NCBI RefSeq assembly: GCF_016019935.1
Contig: NZ_JAECMT010000006.1
Coordinates: 91,367-155,366, forward strand
DNA: 64,000 nucleotides
Source of the DNA: Paenibacillus sp. GSMTC-2017
GTDB taxonomy: Bacteria > Bacillota > Bacilli > Paenibacillales > Paenibacillaceae
Direction: 5' to 3'
Shown here piece after piece: positions 57,024 to 64,000 of this stretch. How positions within the stretch are numbered: position 1 is the stretch's first letter; each line of letters begins with the position of its first letter. A model generated the notes under the pieces. It was not told where the DNA came from, did no database searches, and saw only the letters and a program-made list of their open reading frames with translations. Both the position numbers and the translations under genes were made by a program.

Positions 57024-57206
57024 TAACGAACTGAATAACTCTTATATGATCAAAATGTGATAGTCTCGCGTCGTAACGAACTCCAAAATCGTTATTTCAA
57101 GTAAAGTAGTCTAGTTTCGGCTATATGTTGCGTTATAACGTTAAGGAGGTTCGTTAGAATAAATAAGGTTATGTTTTTAGTAATATAAGCATCATACGGT
57201 TCGTTA
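57024..57206. repeat. cluster of TAACGAAC motifs in a gene-free stretch
   Basis: The gap 56956-57389 has no gene. It carries four copies of TAACGAAC: direct at 57024 and 57074, inverted at 57149 and 57199. One copy forms an AACGA/TCGTT hairpin. The layout resembles a degraded short interspersed repeat. The rest of the gap shows nothing else. Confidence 0.55.
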
Positions 57207-57389
57207 AACAGGATACCTTATAGACCAAGTTGGATGGTAAATTTATAAAAAGGGGACTAGCATTACAAATGTTAGAGGTACTGAATAGGTGGATAGGGAT
57301 CTCGGCAGTTTGGAATTTCTGAGCATGAATGTAACTTTCAATCGCATATTCTGAATGATTCCGATCTTTTAGATATGAGTCTCTAATAA

Positions 57390-57737
57390 ATGAGGAATGA
57401 AATTGACATAAACAAAAAAAGTTCTAGAAAAATAGTTGTAAGAAATGAACAATATAGTTGGACCGTTTCCCCTGACAGTGGGTATGTCATCACGATAGCG
57501 GAACATGAAATCTACAAAGGGAGACGGCTTGAAGTATATATTCAGTCGGATATAGATAGCTACTGGGTTAACTTTCCTAATACAGAACATCTAAACTTGA
57601 AAATTATTAGACCCAGAGATGTTGAGTTCTTTATCTGTCAGGCAATTGATCAAGGGTGGGAACCAAGTGTGAAGGGCACGCCAATTGTATTTGACTTTGA
57701 TGGAGGGAATCTCAATATTAGAAAAAGTAGCAGGTAA
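57390..57737 (+). CDS. hypothetical protein
   Basis: This 115-residue soluble protein (MRNEIDINKKSSRKIVVRNE...) has an alternating strand pattern and an ending FICQAIDQGWEP...VFDFDGGNL, which recalls small immunity-like or uncharacterised proteins. No ribosome site is obvious before the ATG and no family can be named. It may be a remnant. Confidence 0.5.
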   Translation: MRNEIDINKKSSRKIVVRNEQYSWTVSPDSGYVITIAEHEIYKGRRLEVYIQSDIDSYWVNFPNTEHLNLKIIRPRDVEFFICQAIDQGWEPSVKGTPIVFDFDGGNLNIRKSSR

Positions 57738-57772
57738 TTTACAAATACTAGTGGTATATGTGCTGCTTGGCG

Positions 57773-57877
57773 CTAAGCTGCAAAGGTCAAAACGACTCTT
57801 GCAGCGTGGAATCGAGCAACTAAGTGAGCTGCAAGGTTCGAAATGACCCTTGCAGCGTGGAATTGAGCGACTAAGTG
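57773..57877. repeat. imperfect tandem repeat of about 50 bases, two units
   Basis: Two units begin with CTAAG at 57773 and 57820, and a third partial one at 57871. Each contains the inverted repeat GCTGCAA...TTGCAGC (57777-57805 and 57828-57856), followed by GTGGAAT. The stem bases are conserved while the loop varies. It lies at the 3' end of the ArsR-MFS operon and may form its terminator or be a mobile repeat. Confidence 0.6.
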
Positions 57878-57941
57878 TTGTTGTATGGCTATCCTTTGCA
57901 CGTACAGTATCATCGAGCTTAACCAGCACTCTACATTCTAG

Positions 57942-59144
57942 TTAAGTCGACTCAATCTGCTGTGGAGCAACCGAAAGCGCTGCTTCCTTTGGCTGTTCCG
58001 TTCTAGAAAGCCGGAAAGACAACACTGCTGCTCCTACAGCGATTAATACTCCTATAGCCCCAATCCAGCTGACATCAGACAGTGAAGCTTTCTGGATGAC
58101 GATGCCCCCTAAACCTGCACCGGCTGCCATTCCGAGCTGAATAAAAGAACTATTTAGACTTAACATAATGCCAGAAGCACCTGGTGCTAAGGTGAGTAAA
58201 TAATACTGTTGTGTAGGTCCGCTAGACCAAGCTGAGAACGACCATAAAATGAGTAATGCAAATACGAGATAGACGTTTTGGCCAGCGAGAGAAAATGCGA
58301 GAAGTGCAACTACGTGCAGCAGCATTCCTATTGTTAGCGTACGCGGTGCACCCCATTTATCGACACTGAATCCTCCGAATTTGGAACCAAGCAGGCTCGC
58401 AATACCGAGTGCAAATAATCCAGCGCTTACGACTTGACTGCTCATATTCGTGATCGTTGAAAGATAAGGTGAAATGTAGGTATAGACAATGGAATAGCCA
58501 GCAATCCAGAAGAAGGTAACGGAAAAGGCAACGGCGATCTTCGGTTGCAGAAGCAATGCGAACTGATCGCGGAGTGGGATAGGTGCTTCACTCGCCGTAC
58601 GAGGAATGGAAGCAATGACAACAAACGTCGCGATGATACCAAGTAAGCCGATTACTCCGAAAATAAGCTTCCAATCATAGGAGGCTGCAAATACTCTTCC
58701 TAGTGGAACGCCTATAATTAACGCTGTACTAAAGCCCATAACTAATGTTGCGATTGCACTTCCTTGTTTGTCAGCAGGTGCAAGCTTAGATGTGACCGTC
58801 ATAGCTGTTACGACGAATACGCCTGTGCTTAATGCAAGGATGATCCTTGATACAATTAGAAAGATGAACCCTGGAAGGGCAACTGCAATGACGTTGCCAA
58901 TAATGAACGTAATTAATGAATAAATAAGCATTTTCCGTCGATCAATAGTTGCAGTTAAAGTCATTATGATAGGTGTACCAAAGGCAAAAACTAACGAATA
59001 CACAGTAATAAGCTGTCCGGCAGCAGCGACTGTTACCCCAATATCTAATGCTACCTGATCTAATATGCCTGCAATAATATATTCGGATGTACCTACCAAG
59101 AAACAAATGATTGCTAGCGTATAAATTTTCCACTTATCTGTCAT
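57942..59144 (-). CDS. MFS drug/sugar efflux transporter (DHA1 type)
   Basis: Start at ATG 59144 (GAGAGGAGC upstream); the frame runs eight codons further. The 400-residue protein has 12 predicted helices, an early GTSEYIIAGILDQVA and the loop DRRKMLIYS after helix 2, and the helix-5 motif GPLGRVFA-type (IIGVPLGRVFA). It resembles AraJ/YdhP-type efflux proteins. It follows an ArsR regulator by 67 bases with a matching operator in between, so its expression is probably relieved when the regulator senses its signal. Substrate unknown. Confidence 0.85.
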   Translation of the reverse strand: MTDKWKIYTLAIICFLVGTSEYIIAGILDQVALDIGVTVAAAGQLITVYSLVFAFGTPIIMTLTATIDRRKMLIYSLITFIIGNVIAVALPGFIFLIVSRIILALSTGVFVVTAMTVTSKLAPADKQGSAIATLVMGFSTALIIGVPLGRVFAASYDWKLIFGVIGLLGIIATFVVIASIPRTASEAPIPLRDQFALLLQPKIAVAFSVTFFWIAGYSIVYTYISPYLSTITNMSSQVVSAGLFALGIASLLGSKFGGFSVDKWGAPRTLTIGMLLHVVALLAFSLAGQNVYLVFALLILWSFSAWSSGPTQQYYLLTLAPGASGIMLSLNSSFIQLGMAAGAGLGGIVIQKASLSDVSWIGAIGVLIAVGAAVLSFRLSRTEQPKEAALSVAPQQIEST

Positions 59145-59174
59145 AAAAATGCTCCTCTCCGTCTTCATACTTTT

Positions 59175-59198
59175 ATATTTCTAGATATATAGAAATAT
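59175..59198. promoter_or_regulatory. predicted ArsR operator 2 (before the MFS gene)
   Basis: ATATTTCTA (59175-59183), six bases, TAGAAATAT (59190-59198): a perfect 9-bp palindrome with the same architecture as the site before arsR. Confidence 0.7.
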
Positions 59199-59211
59199 GT
59201 ACGAAAAAAAA

Positions 59212-59493
59212 TTACTCCAACAAATAAGGGGCATATCTCCCTGCGATGTCGCGATTGAGGCTGTAGTAGATGTAGGTGCCATCCTTGCGTAGGTTAAGCA
59301 ACCCGCACTCTGTTAATTGCTTCAAGTGATGTGAAAGTGTTGATCCAGCTACACTAACTAGCTTGTTTGCAATTGATGAGCAACACAAATTTTGCTCTTC
59401 TATAAGCAAGAGAGCAATTTTTAGACGTGTTGGTTCGCCGAGAGCTTTATACACTTTGATCGCTTGACGCATTTCCAGATTGTCTTCTACCAT
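59212..59493 (-). CDS. ArsR/SmtB-family transcriptional regulator
   Basis: This 93-residue winged-helix protein has KALGEPTRLKIALLLI, a Cys pair in NLCCSSIA near the position of the metal site in helix 3, and the recognition helix STLSHHLKQLTECGLL. ArsR proteins repress until a metal or other inducer binds. The Cys pair is at the alpha3 metal site, but the usual second ligands are unclear, so the inducer is not known. It is the first gene of a two-gene operon with an MFS pump and has a palindromic operator on each side. Confidence 0.9.
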   Translation of the reverse strand: MVEDNLEMRQAIKVYKALGEPTRLKIALLLIEEQNLCCSSIANKLVSVAGSTLSHHLKQLTECGLLNLRKDGTYIYYSLNRDIAGRYAPYLLE

Positions 59494-59522
59494 TCATTTT
59501 CCCTCACTGTTGTTTTCGTATT

Positions 59523-59546
59523 ATATTTCGATGTATTTCGAAATAT
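59523..59546. promoter_or_regulatory. predicted ArsR operator 1 (before arsR)
   Basis: ATATTTCGA (59523-59531), six bases, TCGAAATAT (59538-59546). It shares ATATTTC/GAAATAT and the six-base spacing with the site at 59175, which supports autoregulation. Confidence 0.7.
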
Positions 59547-59615
59547 ACATTATCATATTGGCAGAGGATAGTAAATAGAAATGGTTAAAAATGGGCGAAT
59601 GCAGGGAATCACTAT

Positions 59616-61439
59616 TTATGATCCTACTGTCTGCTCCGCCCATTCTTTTGTATACCAACTAGCTTGTTTGCGGAACATGGCTGCATATTCCCCGTTTAGC
59701 CCCATTAATGTGTTGTGATCACCATTTTCTACTAACCGACCATCTTTTAGCACAATGATTCGATCTGCAAACCGACAGCTTCCTAGTCGATGCGTAATAA
59801 AGACGGCAGTTTTGTCATTCGTTAATGTCATAATATTTTCAAAGATGGATGATTCAGTCATCGGATCAAGAGATGCGGTAGGCTCGTCTAAAACAATCAT
59901 CTCAAAATCTCGGAAAAATGCTCGGTTTAAAGCAATTCGTTGCCATTGACCATAAGAGAGCTCATGCCCGCCATCAAAGTGTACACCAAGTACAGTGTCC
60001 CAGTTTTGTGGCAACTTATTAATAAAAGAAAGGGTATTAGCCTGCTTGCTTGAGAACTGAAGCCTGCTTCGATTATGCAGTTCAGACACTTGTCCAAGTC
60101 CGATGTTCTCCCAGACAGGGAACGGATATTGAACAAAATCTTGAAAAATTGCACTGACATGACTGCGGAAATCAGTCCCATGCAGCTGCGAATAATGTAT
60201 GCCGTCTACTGAAATGTCGCCGCTGCGAGGCTGGTATAGTCCAAGCAGAAGCTTCGCCAAGGTGCTTTTTCCAGCTCCGTTATCTCCAACAATAGCAATT
60301 TTCTCACCTGCATGAATGGTGAATGATATTCCATCCAGTGCGGGCCCATTAGCTCCGTCATAGTGAAAGGATACATTGTCGACTACAATGCCATGTTGAA
60401 TTGGAGTGGGAAAGGCGATTTCGCCGTTTTGGTCATTTTCTTCAGGAAGATTAACAAAATCTATCAATTCATTCGTGTGCAATAAGTCCTGATGAATTCT
60501 TGAATAACTCTGAGCTAAGCTTTGTACGAGTGCTTGCGTGCTGAACAATGCCTGTGCTAGAGCAACATAACCACCTATTTCCAAACCGCCATTTACCCCA
60601 GTATGAAGAGAAAATAGTAGCATGCCACTTAATAGTGTAAGTGTTACTAATTGTACGGCATATGTAATGCTGATCGTTTTTCTTTCTAAGGCGAGAATAC
60701 GCTTCGTATTTCTCCAAGCAATTGTTTTCCACTTCGTTATCAAGTAGGGGGCTGTTTCAAATACACGGATTTCCTTAGCGGCTTCTCGACTTTTAAGCAA
60801 ATTACTTATATAGGATGACATTCGCTCATCCGGCGTTTGGTGAACGATAAGTTTAAACTTGGCTTTACTCTCATATAAATAAGACCATAACATAGGAATA
60901 ACAAGCAGCAGCATGCCGAGAGATAGAAGCCAGTGGAATTGATATAACACGATCATAAAACCAATGACTGTAATGAAACTTTGGACCATCATTAAGCATG
61001 TAAAAACAATACCGATACCTTGCAGTTGTAGGCTGAAAGCGGTTCGTTGCAGTTGATCATAGCTGGAGTGATTATCGAAGTACGTTAGGGACAACCGATT
61101 TACTTTCGCCGACATCCATTCATCGAAATAAAGCGTTGCCCGTTGATTAAAGTATTGCTGTGCATAATTAAACACACTGCTGAGAAGAGCGCCAACGAGA
61201 AGCAAAGCAAGCTGTAACCAAACAAGCCTCTCAAGGGATTGAAAATTGTTTCCGGTGCTCCCTTGGAACAAAACAGCAGCTTCATTCACCAATGTACTTG
61301 TAAGTCTTAGCTGTGCGATCGGAATAAATGCCTGTGCTAATGTTACACACAATAGAATGATTAGGGTTATGCCTGAGATCTTCCACAATAGTGGAAGCAA
61401 AAAACCAATTGTACGAAATTTGCTGTAAGAAGGGTTCAT
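59616..61439 (-). CDS. ABC exporter (permease and ATPase fused)
   Basis: This 607-residue protein has six membrane helices (first near residues 15-40) and an ATPase with GDNGAGKSTLAKLL (near residue 390), signature LSYGQWQRIAL and Walker B MIVLDEPTASLD, then ITHRLGSC. There is no N-terminal C39 peptidase domain. The ATG shares one base with the TAA of the preceding gene (TAATG), so they are coupled. As the last gene of a six-gene redox operon it most likely exports the cysteine-rich peptide. Plain export of another molecule is possible. Confidence 0.85.
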   Translation of the reverse strand: MNPSYSKFRTIGFLLPLLWKISGITLIILLCVTLAQAFIPIAQLRLTSTLVNEAAVLFQGSTGNNFQSLERLVWLQLALLLVGALLSSVFNYAQQYFNQRATLYFDEWMSAKVNRLSLTYFDNHSSYDQLQRTAFSLQLQGIGIVFTCLMMVQSFITVIGFMIVLYQFHWLLSLGMLLLVIPMLWSYLYESKAKFKLIVHQTPDERMSSYISNLLKSREAAKEIRVFETAPYLITKWKTIAWRNTKRILALERKTISITYAVQLVTLTLLSGMLLFSLHTGVNGGLEIGGYVALAQALFSTQALVQSLAQSYSRIHQDLLHTNELIDFVNLPEENDQNGEIAFPTPIQHGIVVDNVSFHYDGANGPALDGISFTIHAGEKIAIVGDNGAGKSTLAKLLLGLYQPRSGDISVDGIHYSQLHGTDFRSHVSAIFQDFVQYPFPVWENIGLGQVSELHNRSRLQFSSKQANTLSFINKLPQNWDTVLGVHFDGGHELSYGQWQRIALNRAFFRDFEMIVLDEPTASLDPMTESSIFENIMTLTNDKTAVFITHRLGSCRFADRIIVLKDGRLVENGDHNTLMGLNGEYAAMFRKQASWYTKEWAEQTVGS

Positions 61440-61837
61440 TAGGATACTGCTTTGGAAATATAGAGAGGGTAATGTGCTAACGTGTGGCCATCAACATCTG
61501 TCATGACAAAATGAAATAAACCTTCGTCATGGACTACAAAACGCGGCTGAAAGGCCATATCCGTCCCCGCTGGAACATGACCTTGTCGCTTATTGACAAG
61601 CTCATCGCATTTTTTTTGCCATACAATTTGTTGATTGGAATCATACACCTTTATAAATACGACCCCTTCATCGGTTCCGAAAAATAATACTTTAGCCCAT
61701 AAATAAAAAAGAGTAACCGAAGGAAATGTACGTATGCGAACTTCGTTACGTACATTCTGAATACAATGTGCTCTCGCCTCATAATTATCTACTACTTGGT
61801 CAGCTATAATAAGTTGCCCGCTTATTGATTTGTGCAT
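61439..61837 (-). CDS. hypothetical soluble protein of the peptide operon
   Basis: This 132-residue protein has strongly alternating beta strands (VFIKVYDSNQQIVWQ, FQPRFVVHDEGLFHFVM, LAHYPLYIS), like a small beta-sandwich. It overlaps the preceding gene by 16 bases and touches the ABC gene. GAGGATG precedes its ATG. No family can be named; a substrate-binding or assembly role is possible from context only. Confidence 0.65.
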   Translation of the reverse strand: MHKSISGQLIIADQVVDNYEARAHCIQNVRNEVRIRTFPSVTLFYLWAKVLFFGTDEGVVFIKVYDSNQQIVWQKKCDELVNKRQGHVPAGTDMAFQPRFVVHDEGLFHFVMTDVDGHTLAHYPLYISKAVS

Positions 61838-62310
61838 AAATCATCCTCCTCATCGTGATTGAATAAAGTCATCTTCCGCTCTATAAACATCTGGGCTTCA
61901 GTGTACCGATGAAGTGAATACCCATCCCATTGAGAGACTGTCGTTGTTCCATTCAGCACCATTAGCCATTTTGAATGCCGGTATTCAGCTGTATGTCGCA
62001 CACTAAAGCAACTGCTCCAAGCACGCAGCTTCAGTTGTACGATGAATGGCGGCGCATCCAAAAAAACAATAACATCTTGAAATGCTTTATGTTTCGTCGA
62101 TAGTAATTCATCAATTTTCTTAAATGATGGGTGTGCGTAATGAACGCTAAGTATAGTGATCGTTGGAGTTGCAGACCAAGTCTCCTCCGCCGAAGCGCTG
62201 CTTGCCAAGTGCCGTTCAATCGCGTTTATTTTACGTTTCATTTCAATTAAAGGCAGTGATCCAAGGGCCAAAATGGATACTGCTGAGATGAGCAGCCACA
62301 TGATCATCAT
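61822..62310 (-). CDS. hypothetical protein with N-terminal membrane helix
   Basis: This 162-residue protein begins with a hydrophobic helix (IMWLLISAVSILALGSLPL) and a soluble domain with strands (TITILSVHYAHP, DVIVFLDAPPF). Overlaps of 4 bases (ATGA) with the MauE-like gene and 16 with the next show tight coupling. The domain order, a helix then an alpha/beta fold, resembles MauD-type redoxins in outline, but there is no CxxC. Function unknown. Confidence 0.65.
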   Translation of the reverse strand: MMIMWLLISAVSILALGSLPLIEMKRKINAIERHLASSASAEETWSATPTITILSVHYAHPSFKKIDELLSTKHKAFQDVIVFLDAPPFIVQLKLRAWSSCFSVRHTAEYRHSKWLMVLNGTTTVSQWDGYSLHRYTEAQMFIERKMTLFNHDEEDDLCTNQ

Positions 62311-62837
62311 GTCTCCACCGTTAGAGCTCTGTACCGATTACGTGTTTGGTAATAATCTATAAAAATCATGGAGCCACAAATGACTATGATGCTGATGATA
62401 AGTTGCAAGAAGACCATATACGTAGAAATAGAGTGTGTCGGAACGATACATTTGACCGCACAAAGTACGATAAAGATTGTATTTCGGCTCAATGGATAAC
62501 GATTTAGAAAGCTTATGGAGCCAAAACAAGAACAGGAACTATTATTATCGCGATCCAGGCGGCGTTTTCGTATAACGATAAAGTTGAACAGAAGCAGCAA
62601 AACAATAGCACAAATCTCCTTATAATAAAGGGCTAGACCAGATGCGAACGTTAAAAAAAGCAGAAGCTCGGAGAGAAGTAAGCCGATTGATGCTGGACGA
62701 ATCCAGTTTACCGGTATGATTCGATAGGATTGTACGGAAAGTTCTAAATCTCTAAACATATTTGCTTTGGAATAAAAGGCTATGAAAAAGAGTGCCGCTA
62801 TGATTATATCCATCACAAATATAGCACTCATAAGCAA
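62307..62837 (-). CDS. MauE/DoxX-like redox membrane protein
   Basis: This 176-residue protein has about four helices and the MauE-type motif SCSCFGSISFLNRYPLSRNT. It carries a CxC pair and the RN end that mark membrane proteins supplying oxidising power for disulfide-rich proteins. The start is TTG 62837 behind GGAGGCGAATAGC; ATG 62831 is possible. It sits after two redoxin genes with 2 bases between. MauE helps fold the many-disulfide subunit of methylamine dehydrogenase; a similar job here is inferred. Confidence 0.85.
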   Translation of the reverse strand: MLMSAIFVMDIIIAALFFIAFYSKANMFRDLELSVQSYRIIPVNWIRPASIGLLLSELLLFLTFASGLALYYKEICAIVLLLLFNFIVIRKRRLDRDNNSSCSCFGSISFLNRYPLSRNTIFIVLCAVKCIVPTHSISTYMVFLQLIISIIVICGSMIFIDYYQTRNRYRALTVET

Positions 62838-62839
62838 AG

Positions 62840-63328
62840 CTATTCGCCTCCTCGATCGAGCCCCAACTCTCTATATAGGTGATTAATATCCTCAATCGTA
62901 AAACGTTGCTTCATTAGACCATGTTCAAGAATAATGGCAGAGGGTGTCGCATCCAATTTAAATTGTGATTTATAGCTATTCTCCGCCATGGTTATGACAG
63001 GGAATGGATAGTCGTAATAGTGGGCAAGCTCGTTGTTATCTTCCAGCGATGCACTGCTAATGAGCAGAAGAATACCCGTATATGTGTTGCTAAATGTCAG
63101 AAGTTTTGGAAGTAGATCGATGCAACTGCTGCAGGTTAAGGAAATGAACAAAATGGCAGCAGAGGGTGCACTTACTAGTCTTTCATCTAACGTAAGGTCT
63201 GGGAAGGGCATCCCTAACCCGTGAGCTTCTGATGTTATCTCGTCTTCACTTGGTATATAGGGTACAAAAGAATGATCTCTCTCTAGAGTGTCACTCTTAA
63301 ACAAATCTCGAAAGCTCAACTTGCTCAT
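62840..63328 (-). CDS. thioredoxin-like protein with CSSC site
   Basis: Start at ATG 63328, which overlaps the previous stop by 4 bases (ATGA) and has AAGGGGGA upstream; the frame continues further up but that is inside the other gene. The 162-residue protein has a TlpA/redoxin fold with CSSC in FISLTCSSCIDLL and a cis-proline region DATPSAII. There is no signal peptide or membrane helix, unlike MauD. It probably transfers disulfides to the peptide or to the second redoxin. Confidence 0.85.
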   Translation of the reverse strand: MSKLSFRDLFKSDTLERDHSFVPYIPSEDEITSEAHGLGMPFPDLTLDERLVSAPSAAILFISLTCSSCIDLLPKLLTFSNTYTGILLLISSASLEDNNELAHYYDYPFPVITMAENSYKSQFKLDATPSAIILEHGLMKQRFTIEDINHLYRELGLDRGGE

Positions 63329-63822
63329 CGTGATTCCCCCTTGAGTGATAACTCTTGTTGTTGATTCAAAAACTTTTTGAATGGAGACAGAAGATATTCC
63401 AAATATTCGAGACTGCCTGCATGTTCGATTGTGATAATTTGGCCCTCTGCATTTAACCCGAATGCCCAAGGGTAACCGCGAGTTTTTAGCTCATTAAACA
63501 ACACATCATCAGAAGCATGATAAATGTTTACTGTAGGATGAAAGACTTGTTTTGCCTTTTCAAATGTCTCTTCTTCCGTTTCCATAAAAATATGCATATT
63601 AGCGGATGGATAGTGTTGTACAAAAGTATTTAGAGCCTCCATGGCAGGAAGACAAGCTGCGCAGGTGGTACTTATCGTTGCAAGCAGAAGATGGTCCGTA
63701 ATGAGATCATAGAGGTGTAAGGAGTCATAGTGTGGGATAGCTATATTTGGCATGAAGTCACCTATGTGCAAGCCTTCTTCCACTTTCAGAAATGACGGAA
63801 TTGTTTTTTCTATCGCATTCAT
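63325..63822 (-). CDS. thioredoxin-like protein with CAAC site
   Basis: This 165-residue redoxin has CAAC in ATISTTCAACLPAME and an ending typical of the fold (RGYPWAFGLNAEGQIITIEHAG). No signal or membrane helix is visible. AGGGAGAC precedes its ATG. It is the first gene after the cysteine-rich peptide and a hairpin, and pairs with the second redoxin. Two different CxxC redoxins side by side suggest an oxidising and an isomerising, or an electron-relay, pair. Confidence 0.85.
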   Translation of the reverse strand: MNAIEKTIPSFLKVEEGLHIGDFMPNIAIPHYDSLHLYDLITDHLLLATISTTCAACLPAMEALNTFVQHYPSANMHIFMETEEETFEKAKQVFHPTVNIYHASDDVLFNELKTRGYPWAFGLNAEGQIITIEHAGSLEYLEYLLSPFKKFLNQQQELSLKGESR

Positions 63823-63861
63823 TGTGATTAGTCTCCCTTCTTAAGTAGCTAAATAGTAGAA

Positions 63862-63894
63862 AGAGAATCTCCCCGTTTAAAAGAGAGATTCTCT
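63862..63894 (-). terminator. hairpin between peptide gene and redoxin genes
   Basis: AGAGAATCTC (63862-63871) and GAGATTCTCT (63885-63894) form a perfect 10-bp stem with a 13-base loop. On the minus strand a short T-rich run (TTCTACTATTT) follows. Partial terminators after a precursor-peptide gene are common in peptide operons and let the peptide be made in excess. Confidence 0.7.
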
Positions 63895-63905
63895 ATTTAT
63901 TGGAA

Positions 63906-64000
63906 TTACCAGCAATCACAAGGTCCATTAACGCTACAATTTTCAGAACGACAAACGAACACTCTTCTTCTGTTCATACCAGCGCAATATGCTGTACAAT
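63906..64000 (-). CDS. C-terminus of a cysteine-rich peptide (cut by the window edge)
   Basis: On the minus strand the last 30 codons before TAA (63908-63906) have six Cys, starting CTAYCAGMNRRR and ending VNGPCDCW. The spacing is C-x3-C-x10-C-x4-C-x5-C-x-C. Nothing else is known of its start. The frame is the only one open at this edge that is followed by a hairpin and an operon with two CxxC redoxins, a MauE-like protein and an exporter. It is read as a disulfide-rich precursor or small secreted protein. No known bacteriocin could be matched by eye. Confidence 0.6.
   Translation of the reverse strand, partial: CTAYCAGMNRRRVFVCRSENCSVNGPCDCW

Noticed and set aside
57773-57877. CRISPR array
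   Set aside because: Only two imperfect units with diverged loops, no unique spacers and no cas genes.

Overview
The window looks like chromosomal DNA of a low-GC, spore-forming Gram-positive bacterium, most likely a Paenibacillus-type member of the Bacillota. The support is strong GGAGG ribosome sites with frequent TTG/GTG starts, a CcpA-type cre box, SLH-anchored and WG-repeat proteins, CoaA, a ZTP riboswitch, and a Bacillus-style trans-AT NRPS/PKS. No rRNA, tRNA, transposase or CRISPR array was found.

Region 1 (1-8641, + strand) is the 3' part of an operon for a C7 (carba)sugar: a ROK kinase (cut by the window edge), a class III aminotransferase, a TIM-barrel epimerase, a 2-epi-5-epi-valiolone-synthase-like cyclase, GlmM-like and NagZ-like enzymes, an MFS exporter and a GNAT acetyltransferase. 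Together they suggest an amino-carbasugar that imitates glucosamine or GlcNAc, with transport and possible self-protection.

Region 2 (8642-10015) is an alpha/beta hydrolase of the EstX/EstT macrolide-esterase type. It sits behind a promoter, an 11-codon leader peptide, stable hairpins and an intrinsic terminator that an upstream segment can disrupt. This reads as ribosome-sensed attenuation of an antibiotic-resistance gene.

Region 3 (10053-36086) is a compact hybrid NRPS/trans-AT PKS locus. A starter C-A-T-E enzyme with an Asn-type code should install an N-acyl-D-Asn cap. A ClbP-like serine peptidase fused to an ABC exporter is suited to remove it during export. Then come a second NRPS module, a discrete AT, KS-KR-ACP, and KS-ACP ending in a BtrH-like acyltransferase domain instead of a thioesterase. 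A free ACP, a SPASM/twitch radical SAM enzyme, a cysteine-free BtrH-like protein and two glycosyltransferases complete it. The final product cannot be read from sequence.

Region 4 (36147-59546) is ordinary genome: WG-repeat protein, lipoproteins, cyclase and hydrolase pair, ECF sigma/anti-sigma pair, nupC-deoD under a cre box, coaA, isochorismatase-like hydrolase, ankyrin lipoprotein, an oxalate-decarboxylase-like bicupin with an altered lid, a ZTP riboswitch before a DJ-1/PfpI-GNAT pair, an SLH-anchored serine hydrolase, a chemoreceptor, a frameshifted Nudix gene, small repeats, and an ArsR-MFS operon with two matching operators.

Region 5 (59616-64000, - strand) is an overlapping operon of an ABC exporter, two unknown proteins, a MauE-like membrane protein and two CxxC redoxins. 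Upstream at the window edge is the C-terminus of a peptide with six cysteines in its last 30 residues, so this is probably a disulfide-rich secreted peptide or bacteriocin system.
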